DNA from: Sisyra terminalis
Taxonomy: Eukaryota; Arthropoda; Insecta; Neuroptera; Sisyridae
Assembly (NCBI GenBank): GCA_958496175.1
Contig: OY292278.1
Coordinates: 44,826,001-44,890,000, forward strand
DNA: 64,000 bases
Reading direction: 5' to 3'
The notes beneath the pieces are model-generated. The model had not been told where the DNA came from. It did no database searches and saw only the letters and a program-made list of their open reading frames with translations. Of this stretch, positions 48,690 to 61,597 are shown piece after piece (the stretch's first letter is position 1; each line of letters starts with the position of its first letter). The position numbers were made by a program, and so were the translations under genes.

Positions 48690-49040
48690 GATAACTTTGA
48701 AGACATTTGGTTTTAAAAGAATGGTGCAACATACCACACAATCAATTTTTGGGGCTGAGTTTTTGAAAATTATAAAATCAGCCGAAATTCTGAACTCAAT
48801 AAATCGCCCAGAAGTTGCCATTTGGCCACTTTGGACTACTTTTTGTGGTGAGATGTCGAGAATAAGTCCTATTCCAACTATTCAGATATATTTTAGGTCT
48901 TTATGCAAGAAATCAAAGCTTATATTGATCAAATAGAAACCCAAACAATCGAAAATGAATTGAAGAATTGGGTCAACAAAAAGGACTACTGTAAAGCCAG
49001 TTGTGGATGATATTTTAATGATATCGTGTTTTATTGATAA
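48690..49040 (+). pseudogene. Tc1/mariner-type transposase relic, C-terminal half
   Basis: A broken frame reads EDIWF*KNGATYHT, then RSCHLATLDYFLW, and after a frameshift TIENELKNWVNKKDYCKASC and YFNDIVFY. It matches the family's usual pattern of IWFQQDGA.CHT, PPRSCDLTPLDYFLWG and a C-terminal NW..R...C...RGGH.NDI.FH. Several stops make it non-functional. Confidence 0.78.
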
Positions 49041-49139
49041 ATGGAAAGATTTAATATCTTTTAAGAAGTCAAAATTTGGAAAAAATATTCACTAACCCTT
49101 ACTATATAGCCAAATGAAATGATGAATTCTAAACAGCCC

Positions 49140-49560
49140 CTCTATTTATATATATAAAAATATCTTTTGTTGGTAGTTTACGATTCAAAAAGGCAATAAG
49201 TTCTGCATCGATTTATCGCAAATTTTAATATAATATAAAATCCACTTTAAAAACTGTTTTAATTTATTTCTTGCATCAATAACATATCTGCAACCGTAAG
49301 AAAACAGCTTTTTCAATGGTCAATATAACAGCTGCTAATTGGCAATAGTTATTGGTTCGATAGTCTAGTGATTTCAGGGGTAAATATATTTTTTGGAAAA
49401 TTAAGTTTAAAAGTTTATATCATGCAGATAAGTTATGATAGGCACAGCAAGGGATGCTGTGGGTTGCTAAAGGAGGGATTTTTAATGAATAAAGATATTT
49501 TTTTTTAAATTCAGGTGAATTTACAGCCGTTTTAATATAGACTGGGAGGACATCGTGAGC
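49140..49560 (+). mobile_element. decayed Helitron-like element
   Basis: The start TCTATTTATATATATAAAAA and later AGGGATGCTGTGGGTTGCTA and AAATTCAGGTGAATTTACA parallel the minus-strand Helitron at 35118-35542. The 3' terminus is no longer recognisable. Confidence 0.5.
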
Positions 49561-50114
49561 TTGTAAAGATCGATTGCTTAAAAATTGTAATCGAATTTTA
49601 GTCATTATTTTTTTAATTTGTAGACAAAGTATTCTCATACGGTTAAATATACTTTTAGCTTCGATAATAAACGTTTATCGTTAATAATTAGAGTTTTAGC
49701 GAGAATAGTTCCAAATTATTTTTCAAACCTTTAATAGTATTTTTTAACCAATCCATTAAAACGAGAGTCAAGCCTTTTAAAAACTATATAAAAAATTGAT
49801 AATTTAGTTACTCATAAATAATTTTTATTTAAGAAAATCTTCACTTTAATATTTAAATCATATAAAAGTTTTACATCTATTGGTTAGGTATATTCTAAAA
49901 AAAAGATTTTTTTTCTGCTGTTTTCTACTAATTTTTTCACTAAAACTTAAGTAAGACTTCCATGAAAGAGGTTTTTTAATGCTACTTTTAAAATGGTAAC
50001 AAATTATTGAACTAAACGGTGCATATTTGACCAAGATCGGTCAATCCAAAACATAGTAAATGAAACTTTGAAATTCACATAAAAATAATGGATTTCTTTT
50101 TCCCCAATCATATA

Positions 50115-51442
50115 TCTATACTAATATATAAAATTCTTACGTCTGTCTGTACATTTTGATTTTGAACCCAATTTTAGGGTAAATATTTGTTTCAAGAGAC
50201 TTTTATTCCAAATTTAACATTTTTAAAATTTTTGTATGTCTGTCTGTGTGTCTCGATTTAACTAAAGAGCGGAACAATCGAATTTAATGATATTTGGTAT
50301 TAAGATACAACACAATTTCCCACAGACTATAGGCTACTTATCATTCCAAAAAAATAATAAGGTAAGGTATTCCCTAGGGATGAAAACAGAAATTTGTACA
50401 CTAGACATGTGAGTTATATATTATTGGAAAGGTAATTTAAAGTAAGAAAATATTCTGTAAAAATATTTTTAGTTGAACTGATAAAAAGCTCAGTAAATTC
50501 AATTTAAAGAATAAAAATTGGCTCTTTGAAATATAAACGTTTATATATATAAAACAAATAGTTGATGTTAATAGCGTAATGGCTTACGTATCTGACATTC
50601 TGATGCTCCTAATTATAAAGACGTGGGTTCGAATCTACAGTAAACTTTTTTTTTATTTATTTTTTTACAAAATTGTTGTAAATAGACCCTTAGAGTTGCT
50701 CAATAAGGAAATATTAACGGAAAAAAGTAATAGTAGTAGTAGTAATAACAATAATAATTGTAATAAAACTTAAAGTAAATACGTTTTTAAAACCTTACAT
50801 ACATAAAATTCTGTATTTGTATATCCCCTCTGACTGATGAAATTTTAATATTCGATGCATTCCTTTTAAGAAGTAGACATCTGAAAGGATTTTTTTTTAA
50901 ATTCCTACCCTAAAAGAGTAAAAGGGGTGACTAAGTTTGTATGAGAAAATGTAGAGTTAATCAACAATTGAATTGGTTATACTTGATTATGGAGGAACTA
51001 GGTTTCGTGCATTTGAACTAATCTTAATTTCACCGTAGTTTTGTACATTTCAAAAATGTAAAAGTTGAGACAATGAAATGGGATTTATACTAATATTCTA
51101 AATATCTAGGCGAGTCTTTTGATAATTTTTGACTGTTTTAAGTTATAATTATGACTTACTTTATTGAACTTGAGGATAGTTTTTATTTATGTATAGATGG
51201 TGATTGATTTACAGATTAATTGGTTCACGGTAGGTATACGGAATAGACCATACTCTTTTTAGATATTTATAAATATTTTTTGAAAATTAATTGATCATTA
51301 TATACAACTGAATGAACAAATTTTAAGTAACAGTTTATTAAATAAGAAAAATAATAATTTCCATATGCCACTACAAATAGCAAAAAAAAGAAAATATAAT
51401 CTACACCTACGTTACGCAGACGAAGTCGCGGGTATCAGCTAA
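50115..51442 (+). mobile_element. 1.33 kb non-autonomous Helitron
   Basis: It starts TCTATACTAATATATAAAAT after an A and ends CGCGGGTATCAGCTAA before a T, matching Helitron termini (TC...CTRR, A/T insertion site). The text GACGAAGTCGCGGGTATCAG is close to the end of many insect Helitrons. No Rep/helicase is present. It carries a tRNA-like block at 50565-50646. Confidence 0.75.
50565..50646 (+). ncRNA. tRNA-like block with Pol III A and B boxes
   Basis: TAGCGTAATGG (50572-50582) is a perfect A-box match and GGTTCGAATCT (50626-50636) a perfect B-box core, 43 bases apart. A T run follows from about 50646 and could stop Pol III. The T and acceptor stems pair poorly, so this is not an intact tRNA. 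It is more likely a SINE or tRNA-derived fragment carried by the Helitron. Confidence 0.45.
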
Positions 51443-51449
51443 TTTAAGG

Positions 51450-53280
51450 ATAAATTACTATCATATATTTTACGATAAAAGCTTCAAAAATAAGCAAAGC
51501 TAGAGAAATTTTCGGATGTTTGTTATTTGTATATAACTATTGGAATGTTGGGAATTTTTTTTTCCAAAAATTTCAAGACTTTCCAAAACAATTTCCTACT
51601 TTTCCTGGGGAAGTTTCTGAAAATCTGTTTTTTCTTTCTTAAAATTGAAATTTTTAAAACAATTTATTTTAATCCAAATTGTTAAAAAATGATTAAAGCT
51701 ATGGTAATATTGAACATTACCATAAAATTTTTAATGTTTTAGGGGCTAAAATCGTTCCCAATTAAATCGAAATTTGTTGCAAAAAGGCTATAGGTTTAAG
51801 ATCAAAATCTTCTTTATTTTTGATCAATTATCATAAAATTTTCTATACACTTTGTTATCTTCAAATTTGTTTATAAACTTTTCCCAAAGTCATTGTATAT
51901 TTACAAAAGAAGAAGAACACAGAGCACATAAAAGATATAATATTTTTGACTAATGATTCCATTTATTTTCTTTTCTATTTGGTAAATGAATGTGTGTCAT
52001 TTTATCCAGAGAAAGAAAACATCCCATGACGGTGGAACTGTCGTGTTTCACACCGAAATAACCTTTCTAAAAATAATTAGACTCTTTTTGGGAAAACAAT
52101 TCAATTCTCATTAGTGTACTGAGACTTTGATTGTCTCAACTCGATCACAAAAATTATGTAAAATTTCATGCAAAACCATTTTATGTCATTCAACTCCACT
52201 CCAAAGGTTATTACACCAAATTCGAGCACTCACTAATTATTTCACTTAATTAATTACGCCTGTTAAATCTCATTCAATCCCGCATATAATCAAGCCAAAC
52301 GGTTATTGAATAATATCTACACAGTGGAAGGGAAAAAAATTCAATAGAATCTTTCATATATAATTGTAAATTTTCCCACTGAATCTCCCAACTAATTTAC
52401 ATGAAAGTGTAAAAAAATTAAAGAGATTTTTTCATGAAATCATCTTGGATAAGAAAAATATTTAAATGCGCCAGCTGGATGCTGGGATATGCATTCATTC
52501 AATGGGCTATCATGAATGATTTCAGATGTTTATATATATTGCCAATGGACGAAGACGACCTCTTTAATTGCCGCAGATTATTGTCTTCGGCTCCCAGAAC
52601 ACAAAAGTCCCCATTGAATTTTCCACCCGTCTTTTTCTTCAGTGCATTTGGACGGTTTTTGTTGGATTTTTATTGAAATATTACGATTTGATACGCGGAA
52701 TTGATTTTCAAAGCACTTTTCTTGAATAAGTCAAGTGAAAAACCGTGAAGAGAAAAATATAAAGCCCGTCTTTTAATATTAACACTTTGGATTAAATCGA
52801 TCCAGATTTGAAAAAAAAAAAATTAAATAACAATTCCATAATCTAAATAGAATGATAACTTTTTTATGATTCTAGAGATCTTCATTGTTAAACATTTTTT
52901 TATTACCAACTCGCATTTGGTGAATTTATTTTAAACCGAATTCTTATAATATGACTATAATATTTTTTATTTCTTTCACAAAATAAAAATTTGAATTTAT
53001 ACTTCTAGAAATTGTGATAAAATGAATTAATTTTTATTTAACCCAGATTTGAACCCTCTGTAGTTTGCATTGTTGTTTCATACGTAATGTGTGGATTCAG
53101 TCGAGAAAAATATTTATTATATTATACCTAGATTGTCTTAATAAGTCTAATTAGTTAATCGCCAGTTTCAGTTCACAGTATTATCTTCAATTTTATTGTA
53201 CTGAAGAAAAGTTTCATTAAAAATTATAGAAATTTTATATCAAGATTGTAACCGATATTATATAATTAAAATTTCCAGGA
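51450..53280. other. noncoding stretch
   Basis: The 80-codon frame at 52434-52676 has no recognisable domain or splice context. Otherwise this is AT-rich and featureless. Confidence 0.35.
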
Positions 53281-53286
53281 CTATTA

Positions 53287-53590
53287 GGATGGATCAAAAA
53301 AATCGATTTTTTTTTTACTAGTTACATAAAAAAATTGGTTTTTACACACCTCTAGAAAATTTTCCCGATAGCTGAGCTCTTTATTTTAATGGGATTAATA
53401 TCCGTAATAAAGTTTCATATACTTTATAAGTCCAATTAAAAAAAATCATATCTTGCTCATATCTTTATTATTTTGTATAACTTTATCTGTAATTTTGTAG
53501 GAAATTAAACGTTCTACAAAAAAAGTTTCTAATATTTTTATCTCCAATCTCACCATTTTGAAGATATTGACGATTGATCGAAAGTAAACA
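53287..53590. mobile_element. fold-back-like arm, family F4
   Basis: The tip GGATGGATCAAAAAAATCGA follows TA. The arm then has GAGCTCTTTATTTTAAT and GTAGGAAATTAAACG followed by TTCTACAAAAAAAGTTTCT, the same order of boxes as in F1-F3. No inverted partner is found. A transposase relic starts directly after it. Confidence 0.55.
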
Positions 53591-53620
53591 GATGGGAGTT
53601 AGTAAAAAATGAAATAGTAG

Positions 53621-54280
53621 ACCATAAACAGCGAAGAGAATTCACCAATTGGATCCTTGAACAACCTGCTGATTTTGCAAACAAAATTATTTTCTGTAAT
53701 GAGACCATTTTCCCCTCAATAGCTTCGTGAATAGATAAAACTGTCGCATTTGGGGCTTAGGAAATTCATGAATGATAAATTCGTGAATGATTTATCAGAA
53801 AGCCATTCATCCACAATGGATCACTATATGATGTGCATTATGGTCTGGAGAAAAAATTAGACCGTTTTTCTTCGAATACGAAGAAAATGATGCAGTAACA
53901 TTGAATAGTGAACGTTATCGTGATATGATAACAATTTCTTGTGTCTCATTTGGAAGCTATAGATCTTAATGACATATGGTTTCAGCAGGACAGTGCCACA
54001 TACCATATCACCCATGAAACATTGACGATTTTTCACGAGTCCTGGTCATGTCATTTTCCGATTTGGTGACCAAAATTGGCCTCCATGTTCTTGCGATTTA
54101 ACGCCTTTAGATTTCTGGCTGTGAGATTAACTGAAGTTACAGGTTTATGCCAAAAAGTCTGCAACCATCGAAACATTGAAAATCGAAATTAGACGCTTTA
54201 TCAATGAAATACCACATGTATTCAAAAAAGTTATTGAAAATTTCGTCAAAAGGGTATGTAAATGCCTAGGCGACCGTTTA
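53621..54280 (+). pseudogene. Tc1/mariner (Tc3-like) transposase relic
   Basis: Broken frames read REFTNWILEQPADFANKIIF, FVNR.NCRIWG, FFFEYEENDAVTLNSERYRD, DIWFQQDSATYHITHETL, FRFGDQNWPPCSCDLTPLDF and IEIRRFINEIPHVFKKVIEN. These cover the catalytic core and C-terminus of the DDE superfamily in order. The first catalytic Asp (usual context SDEAHF) is Asn here (CNETIF). Multiple stops and frameshifts show an inactive copy. Confidence 0.9.
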
Positions 54281-54299
54281 AAAAAAATTTTTTCATACA

Positions 54300-55290
54300 T
54301 AATTTCCAAACGTATATTTTCTAAATCAATAAATATTTCCTAGTTTTCCTCTCATTGAAATGACCTCTTACCAGCCTTGACATTGAGGAAACCTTTCCAT
54401 TATCTAATATGTACGAAAGTCAAATAATCTATTCTAAAATAAATTCTTAGATATCAATAAAACAACAGATAACACTTTCCTGTTTAAAACCAATTTCCAT
54501 TTCTGATACTTTCAACAAATAAAACATTTTTTTTTTCTACGAAAATATAATCTATTTTTGCTTCAATAACTTTTATGTAGGTATCTATAATACAAGAATA
54601 CTTTATGCTGCAAACATAAAAGATATGATTGAGCAATTTCTTTTATTTCATTCACAAATGAGTCAAATATATATGAGTAATGGTCCCTGATAGGGAATAT
54701 CAATTCAATGTTTTTTCGATATAATTACTAGTTATTTCAATAAAAATTTAATGAAATAAATTTACCATATCGTTAGTAAATTTATGAACCGAATTTTTAA
54801 AATTGTAAATTATATAACATTTAATAGATTAAATTTCAATCCTGCATTAATAAATGTAATTATTTTTGTAAATGGAAGGTTGAGCCGCAAATATGAAAAT
54901 GATAGTCTATATTTTTATGGTATGGAGGTTACTTAAAACTTACTTCTATCTGGTTAATTAAATAATTTTGGAACAATTTTTGATTACGTCAATCGTTGAA
55001 AAAATCAGGGAAAACTAATTATAGTTGAAACCCTTTAGATTAATTTTATTTATTTTTTATATCAACGATTCAAGAAAAATCAAATTTTAATTGTTGGAAA
55101 AAAAAATCCCTTCATCTACTTTCTAAATTTTCCATTTCCTGTTTTCCTTTCTAATAATAATGATGCACCAACTTGGTAGACATAAATTTAGAAAATTTTC
55201 CAAGAATAAAGAAAATTATGTTTTTTAATCAAAAGCAAAGTTCTTATCAAAAACATACTACTTATAAAATTGCTTTTTTTTTGTTATAAA
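54300..55290. other. noncoding stretch
   Basis: This is AT-rich with no recognised gene or repeat. Confidence 0.35.
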
Positions 55291-55299
55291 TGATTTTCA

Positions 55300-57460
55300 C
55301 CGAAAAAAAATCAATTGAGGTTCTTTAAAGGTTTGAAGTTCGGGAAATTATAAATCCAAGGCATTGAACTTATTATTATAACAAATATTAGTATTAGTAC
55401 AAGTATAGTAATTCCAAGGAGCAAAAATTCACCAGAAAAATAATGAGAAATCCAAGATTCCATAGTCTTATATCCTTTGATCCTAGATCCATATAATTAT
55501 ATATTTTTGGAAAATGATCTATTATTTAATTTATTACACTCTCAACACTTTTATGACATCAAACTTAAGCCTATAGAGTCCTTAGCATTATATATATGAT
55601 TTGACTCAAAAAAAATTAATTGAGGTTCTTTAATGGTTTTAAGCTCGGGAAATAATAAGTTTAAGGTATTGTACTTATGATCCTTATGATTACAACTAGT
55701 GATTTTATATTAATTACTTAGACCAGCGGTCGGGGAACTTTTTTAACTATTACTCCAAAATACTTTTGCGTAAGTTGATAATACCCCCCCCCCTATTCTG
55801 AAAAGAAAACAATCAATGTAAATTTTAAATAAATAATATTTATTGAATTAAATTACATTTATATATTTTAGTATACGTTTGGACTACTACCAAAAAAAAA
55901 AATATTTTTAAGCCCATTTGGGGTAACTTACCCCAGTTCCCCGACCACTGATTCAGCCTAAAGGAGCAATTCCAAGAAGCAAAAATACACCAGATAAATA
56001 ATGAGAAATGCATAATTCTTTAGTCTTATATCCTTGATCCATAGATCCATACAATTTTATATTTTTGGAAAGTGATCTATAAGCTAATTTATTACACTCA
56101 ACACTTTTATGACACCAAACTTAAGCCTATAAATTCCTTAGCATTACATCGATGAATATACCGAAAAAAAATTAATTGAGGTTCTTTAATGGTTTGAAGC
56201 TCGGAAAATAATAAGTTTAAGGTATTGTACTTATTATTACAATTAGTGATTTTATATTAAACATTTAACCTAGTGGAGCAATTCCAACAAGGAAAAGTAC
56301 GCCAGAAAAATAATGAGAAATCCAAGATTCAGAAGTCTTATATTCTTTGATCCTAAATCCATAGATCTATACAATAATATTTTGGTTGGAAAAAGGACTA
56401 TTAGCTAATTTATTACTTTCTTAGCACTTTTGTGACACCAAATTAGCGTATTAATTCCTTAGCATTATATCGATTACCTTACCGAAAAAAAATCTATTTA
56501 GGTTCTATTAAGGTTTAATGGTTTGAAGCTCGGGAAATAATAAGTTTAAGATTTTGGACTTATTATTACAACGAGTGATTTTTTATTAATCATTTAGCCT
56601 AGTGGAGCAATTTCAAGAAGCAAAAATACACCAAAAATATAATGAGAAATCCAAGATTCTGAAGTCTCATATCCTTTGATCCTAGATCCATAGATCCATA
56701 CAATTATATATTTTTGGAAAAGGATCTATTATTTAATTTATTACACTCTCAACACTTTTATAGTACCAAACTTAAGCCTATAAATAACTTAGCTTTATAT
56801 TGATGACTACCGAAAAAAAAAATCAATTGAAGTTCTGTAATGGTTTGAAGCTCGGAACATAATAAGTTTAAGGTATTGTACGTATTATTACAATGAATGA
56901 TTTTATATTAATCATTTAGCCTAAAGGAGCAATTCCAAGAAGCAAAAATACTCCAGAAAAATAATAATTCAAGAAACTTTAGTCTTACATCTTTTGATCC
57001 TAAATCCATAGATCCATATAATTATATATCTTTGAAAAATGATCTATAAGCTAATTTATTATACTCTCAACACTTTTATGGTACCAAACTTAAGCCTATA
57101 AAGCATTAAGCCTTTAGCATTTTATCGATAACTTTACCAAAAAAAAATCAATTGAGATTCTTTAATGGTTTGAAGCTCGGGAAACAAGTTTAAGATATTG
57201 TACATATTACAGCAATGAGTGATTTTATATAAATCATTAAGCCTAGTGGAGCAATTCCAACAAACAAAAATACACCAGAAACATAATGAAAAATCCCAGA
57301 TTCTGAAGTCTTATATCCTTTGACCCTCGATCAATAGATCCATACAATGATATTTTTTCGGAAAAAAATCTATTTGCTAATTTATTACATTCTTAGCACT
57401 TTTATGACACCAAATTTAGCGTATTAATTCCTTAACATTATATCAATGACTTTCCAAGAA
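55300..57460. repeat. satellite-like tandem array, period about 320 bp
   Basis: Unit starts (CCGAAAAAAAATCAATTGAG or variants) lie near 55300, 55607, 56161, 56482, 56810 and 57137, with a partial end near 57455. Each unit contains GGTTTGAAGCTCGGGAAATA, GGAGCAATTCCAAGAAGCAA, TTTGATCCTAGATCCATAGA and TTATTACACTCTCAACACTT. The wide second interval is explained by an inserted hAT-like element. Units differ by substitutions and small indels. Nothing is coding. Confidence 0.92.
55724..55950. mobile_element. 227 bp hAT-like MITE inside the tandem array
   Basis: The ends CAGCGGTCGGGGAAC and GTTCCCCGACCACTG are inverted repeats with one mismatch. A run of 12 C is near 55785. The flanking 8-mers (ACTTAGAC / ATTCAGCC) match only in part. 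It interrupts unit 2 of the array at the stretch that normally reads TTTAGCCTAGTGGAGC. Confidence 0.85.
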
Positions 57461-57714
57461 AAGGCTATAAATTTTTAAGCCAAAAAAAATAATTTTCAGT
57501 TAAAAAATTCTTAACAACGATTTAAAATAATTTATTTTCGATAAGAAAACTAAATAAAGTATTCATTGTTGTATTTTTGCAATTGCATTGCACCTATACA
57601 TATTTTGACCGGAAATTTCTCAATTGGAATGTAATAGATTTGCCTTACAAATTTTGTAACTAAACAAATATTCCTATTAACTATCTGTTGCCAAATTATT
57701 ATTTCTTATTATAT

Positions 57715-57875
57715 AGCTTTATTTTTATATATTACTTCTATATTAATGTTTCACATTATTTTTAGCGTTGATATTGTTATTATAGACTATTATTATTATT
57801 CTTATTGCTACTGTTGATTGTTGTTGTTGCTATAAGAATTACTGTTATTGTTATTGTTGCAATTGGTTGTTAAAA
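57715..57875. repeat. TTA/TTG trinucleotide-rich microsatellite
   Basis: This holds interrupted runs of TTATTATTATT and TTGTTGTTG. It is simple sequence. Confidence 0.8.
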
Positions 57876-57879
57876 ATCT

Positions 57880-60130
57880 TTGTACTTATACAGCACTAAT
57901 CTACTGGGACTAGTGCTTACATGTGATTGACTGTGGATTGAATGCACTTATTGTAACCCTATGCAGATTGTGCAGTTATAAAAAAAAAATAAAAATTCTC
58001 AACAAGTCGCTAGAGCAATTACACTGATTTGTAGAAGGATATATTTACTTTAATGAAATATCTAAGAAAAACAAACGTGAAAAATTAAATGCTTTATTAG
58101 CGCTAATGAAGCGTATGGATCTGGGAAAATTAACTTGCACATAACATTTTAATATCATAGCTGTTAAATGCACTTCCGTGCTTGATTGATATGTGAATCT
58201 TTCTTCTTCCTTTTACCTAATCCACGTTGTATATACCTACTTGTAAAAACCTATAATTTATTTAATAAAAATTGAAAAAAAAATGCATTTTCAAGTTATA
58301 AAACTAAAAATTTCTGTCCTACTCATTTTCTTAAACTTTTCTAGTTTATAGTCTGAACAATACAACTGCATTAAAGATGTAACCGAAGTGCATTTTTATA
58401 GATTGGATTATTTAAAATATGTGACTAATTTTTTAAGGAAAGAAGAAAAATTAATAGTTCAATTTGTCCTTGAAGTTGCAACAATGTCTTAAATCACATA
58501 GATAAATTCCCTCCTACCTGGATTATAAATATATAAATTACGTGATTGTTAACAAAGAAAATCTTTGTTTTATTGTATTAGACGACCTTTGTTGAAATAT
58601 CTCTCAAGTATATTTGTAAAATATTGTAAATTGCATAAATTACACGAAAAATTCTGTCACAACTTTACCTCATTATCATTAACAATCCCAAGTCTTTCAA
58701 TAAAAACATATGTTTGGAATTTGAAAATGATTCTTGCGGTTGAATTCGATCGACAAAAAATGGATTAAGCTTGTCGCGATTTAATAGCAATCATTAATAA
58801 TAGATTCAAGTTTTGATAGGTTTGGATTATTATAATTTATTAATACCTATTAACAACGCCAATGTGAGGCTTCTTCATCCGCCTGAACATAAGCAGATTT
58901 GCAATGTTTCGATTGAATTTATAATGGAAAACTATGAGAAAAAAAAAACGGCGGGAATGTAATTTCCGAGTTTATATTATGTAAGACATTGAAAAATTGA
59001 AAAAAAAATATTAATCCAGTCATGATAATTATTGCGATTCAAGGTCAACAAATGCATTCTTATGGAATTATATGGGAATTTTCTCTGAGGTCAAGAATTA
59101 ACGTTAATTTCCATTTCTCAAAAGCCATCATAAAGAAATGGTTTCTACGAATCATTGAAATTTTATTGAATAAGATTTAACCAAAGAAAAAAAATCGACT
59201 TTCGTTTTAATGTCGTTAGGTTGAGCTCATGTTTTTATTTAGTTATATATGTATGCAAATTACGAATTTATTTTCCTGGAAATGATGCAACTCTTTCGAT
59301 CTTTCGATTCGCGTAATTGACTTCAATTAATTGCCCAATTTGAGATTGTAAAACCAAAAAGCCTTTAGCATTTTTGTAAAACGTTTAATTTATGAAAAAA
59401 TAGTCAAATGAAATCAATATTTGCTTTGAAAATGAAACGGTAATCTAGTTTTGAAGTCCAACTGATTGGAATTGAAGTCAAGGCGTTTTTCGGCGTTGTT
59501 TATTGATAAATTTTTCGAATTCATTTTCATAATTTACATGGCAGTTTTAAGGAGGAAACCTAGTCAAATTAGATTGGAATTTATATGATTGGATGTATTT
59601 ATATACTTGTTAAAGTTTAATGAGAATTTTACACCATTGAGGCTGGTAATTAAAGATGAAAATGAAACGCAATTGATAAAGAATGTCACGAAAGGGAATC
59701 GAATTTCAAATTAACTGAGATAAATAGTTGAGATTTTTTTTTAATTAATTGAGTCAGAGGATCTCAATTTTTGTAATTTTGTAATCAAATCTTTGATAAT
59801 TATTTAAAATGCGCTGGAGATCACTAAACCAAAACATGTAGTAGTGATACTATATGCTGCCTCAAGTACTTATATTACAATAAAAAGTGTATAATCATTA
59901 TGCTATAGACATTTGTTGTGAATATTTATCTTTCAAAATAAGCAAAATAATAAATAACACCGAATATCCAGTAAATCCTTCAATACCCAAGTCTCCCAGT
60001 AATAAAGGAAATAGATTTAGCCGTAATCGTCAATAATCTTTACCAATCTTTACTAACATATAAGATATGGATAATAATTACTGTCAAAAAATTCAAGAGT
60101 TTTTTATGAATTTAAACAGTTGAAATAACA
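57880..60130. other. noncoding stretch
   Basis: No gene is recognised. AT-rich single-copy-looking DNA with scattered small open frames. Confidence 0.35.
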
Positions 60131-60135
60131 CGTTA

Positions 60136-61135
60136 TATTCACCTCTGCCAAGTTAGCACCCGACTTTTAAAAATTAAAATTTTAAATATATTTTTAGATG
60201 GCCTTTTGTTTGTACTTGATTTTACCGAAAAAATTTTCGTTTGTACCTCAACCGAAAAAAAGTTATTCAATTTTTAAAAATCGATAGCCCCCCATTGTCA
60301 GATTTTTCAAAAAATTTAACGGTCATAGATAGGCCTTGACACGTAGAGGATTGTACCGAAAAAAAATTGTTTCTAACTTTAACCCAAAAAAAATTATGAG
60401 CGATTTTGTGAATGTACTTATTCCATTGAAAATAGAGTTTTCCGGCAACTAAGGATTTTCCTTGAGATATTTTCCAAATCCAAAGCCAATACAATCTAGT
60501 TACGGAGGCGCTGAGGATTTTACCGAAAAAATTACCCTTCTAGCTCTATTCCAACGGTAGTTATAAAGGATTTTGTATGAGTAATTAGACTCTTATTACT
60601 TCATTGTTGAAATTGCAAAAACGGCCATAACTTTGAATCTATTGAGGTACAAACAAATTTTTTTGCAGATTCTTTCGGATGCTGGTCTCTAGTTGATGGT
60701 ACCAGTTGAATTTTTGTTTGTACCTCAACCGGAAAGAAAATAGAGATTTCCGGGTACTACGGATTTTCCTTGAGAGATTTTCCAAATCCAAAGGCGGTAT
60801 AATCTAGCTACTGTGTCGCTGAGGATTGTACCGAAAAAATTATCCTTCTAATTCTATTGCAATGGTAGTTATAAAGACTTCTATGGGTAATTAAACTCGC
60901 ATTACTTTTTTGTTTAGACTGCAATAAAGTAATTTTAGTCTAATTACTCATACAAAATCCTTTATAACTACCGTTGGAATAAAGTTAGAATGATAATTTT
61001 GTTGGTACAATCCTCAGCGGCATAGTAGGTAGCTAGATTGTACCGCCTTTGGATTTGGAAAATCTCTCAAGGAAAATCCGTAGTAGCCGGAAAACTCTAT
61101 TTTCAATGGAATAAGTACATTCACAAAATCGACAG
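60136..61135. repeat. complex direct and inverted repeat cluster
   Basis: A block of about 190 bp (GGATTTTCCTTGAGA, TTTTCCAAATCCAAA, GAGGATTGTACCGAAAAAA, AACGGTAGTTATAAAG) occurs forward at about 60405-60610 and 60735-60900, and inverted at about 60935-61130. The last two form a palindrome centred near 60925. GTACCGAAAAAA-type words recur throughout. Confidence 0.8.
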
Positions 61136-61170
61136 TACATTCACAATATAATAACAATTTGCAATTTTAA

Positions 61171-61585
61171 AAAAAAGTGCTCTACAAAAAATGTCCTTTA
61201 AAATTTTCTCATAAAATTGATGGATGCGTCAAAAACATGAAAAAATATTAAAATTTCTCTTTAGTTCTTCTTTGACCTCGAATAACTTTTGAAGAAATAA
61301 ATATATCAAAAACTTGTACACGACCTTTTTTGTAGATCGTTCAGTTTTCTACAAGAATATATCTTGGTCATTTCGAAATATTGTCACCAACGTGAGCTAT
61401 AAAATTCCAAAGTGCAAGAGAATATTGTTCCCATGTTATTTAAATGGAAATTGAAATTTGCGATGCGGCACCTCTTAATATTAATATTAAGAGCTTAAAC
61501 TATCACAGGTTTTTTTTTTGTCATTCCCAACAATATTTCCGATATAATTAAGAAGAAAAAAATCATCATTTTTTTTGAATCACTC
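61171..61585. mobile_element. fold-back element, family F1, right arm only
   Basis: This is a complete right arm from the TCTACAAAAAATGTCC box to the tip GAATCACTC (one change from GAATCAGTC), with a perfect 22 bp palindromic core at 61472-61493. The left arm is absent. A LINE begins about 15 bp after the tip. Confidence 0.85.
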
Positions 61586-61597
61586 TATTATACATAT

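Noticed and set aside
50565..50646. Functional tRNA gene
   Set aside because: The A and B boxes are good, but the T and acceptor stems do not pair, so an intact tRNA is unlikely.
52434..52676. 80-codon open frame starting at ATG
   Set aside because: There is no domain, no upstream promoter features and no homology that I recognise; it is about the length expected by chance over this much sequence.
55300..57460. CRISPR-like array
   Set aside because: The repeats are long, diverged and directly tandem with no short repeat-spacer pattern, and the genome is eukaryotic.
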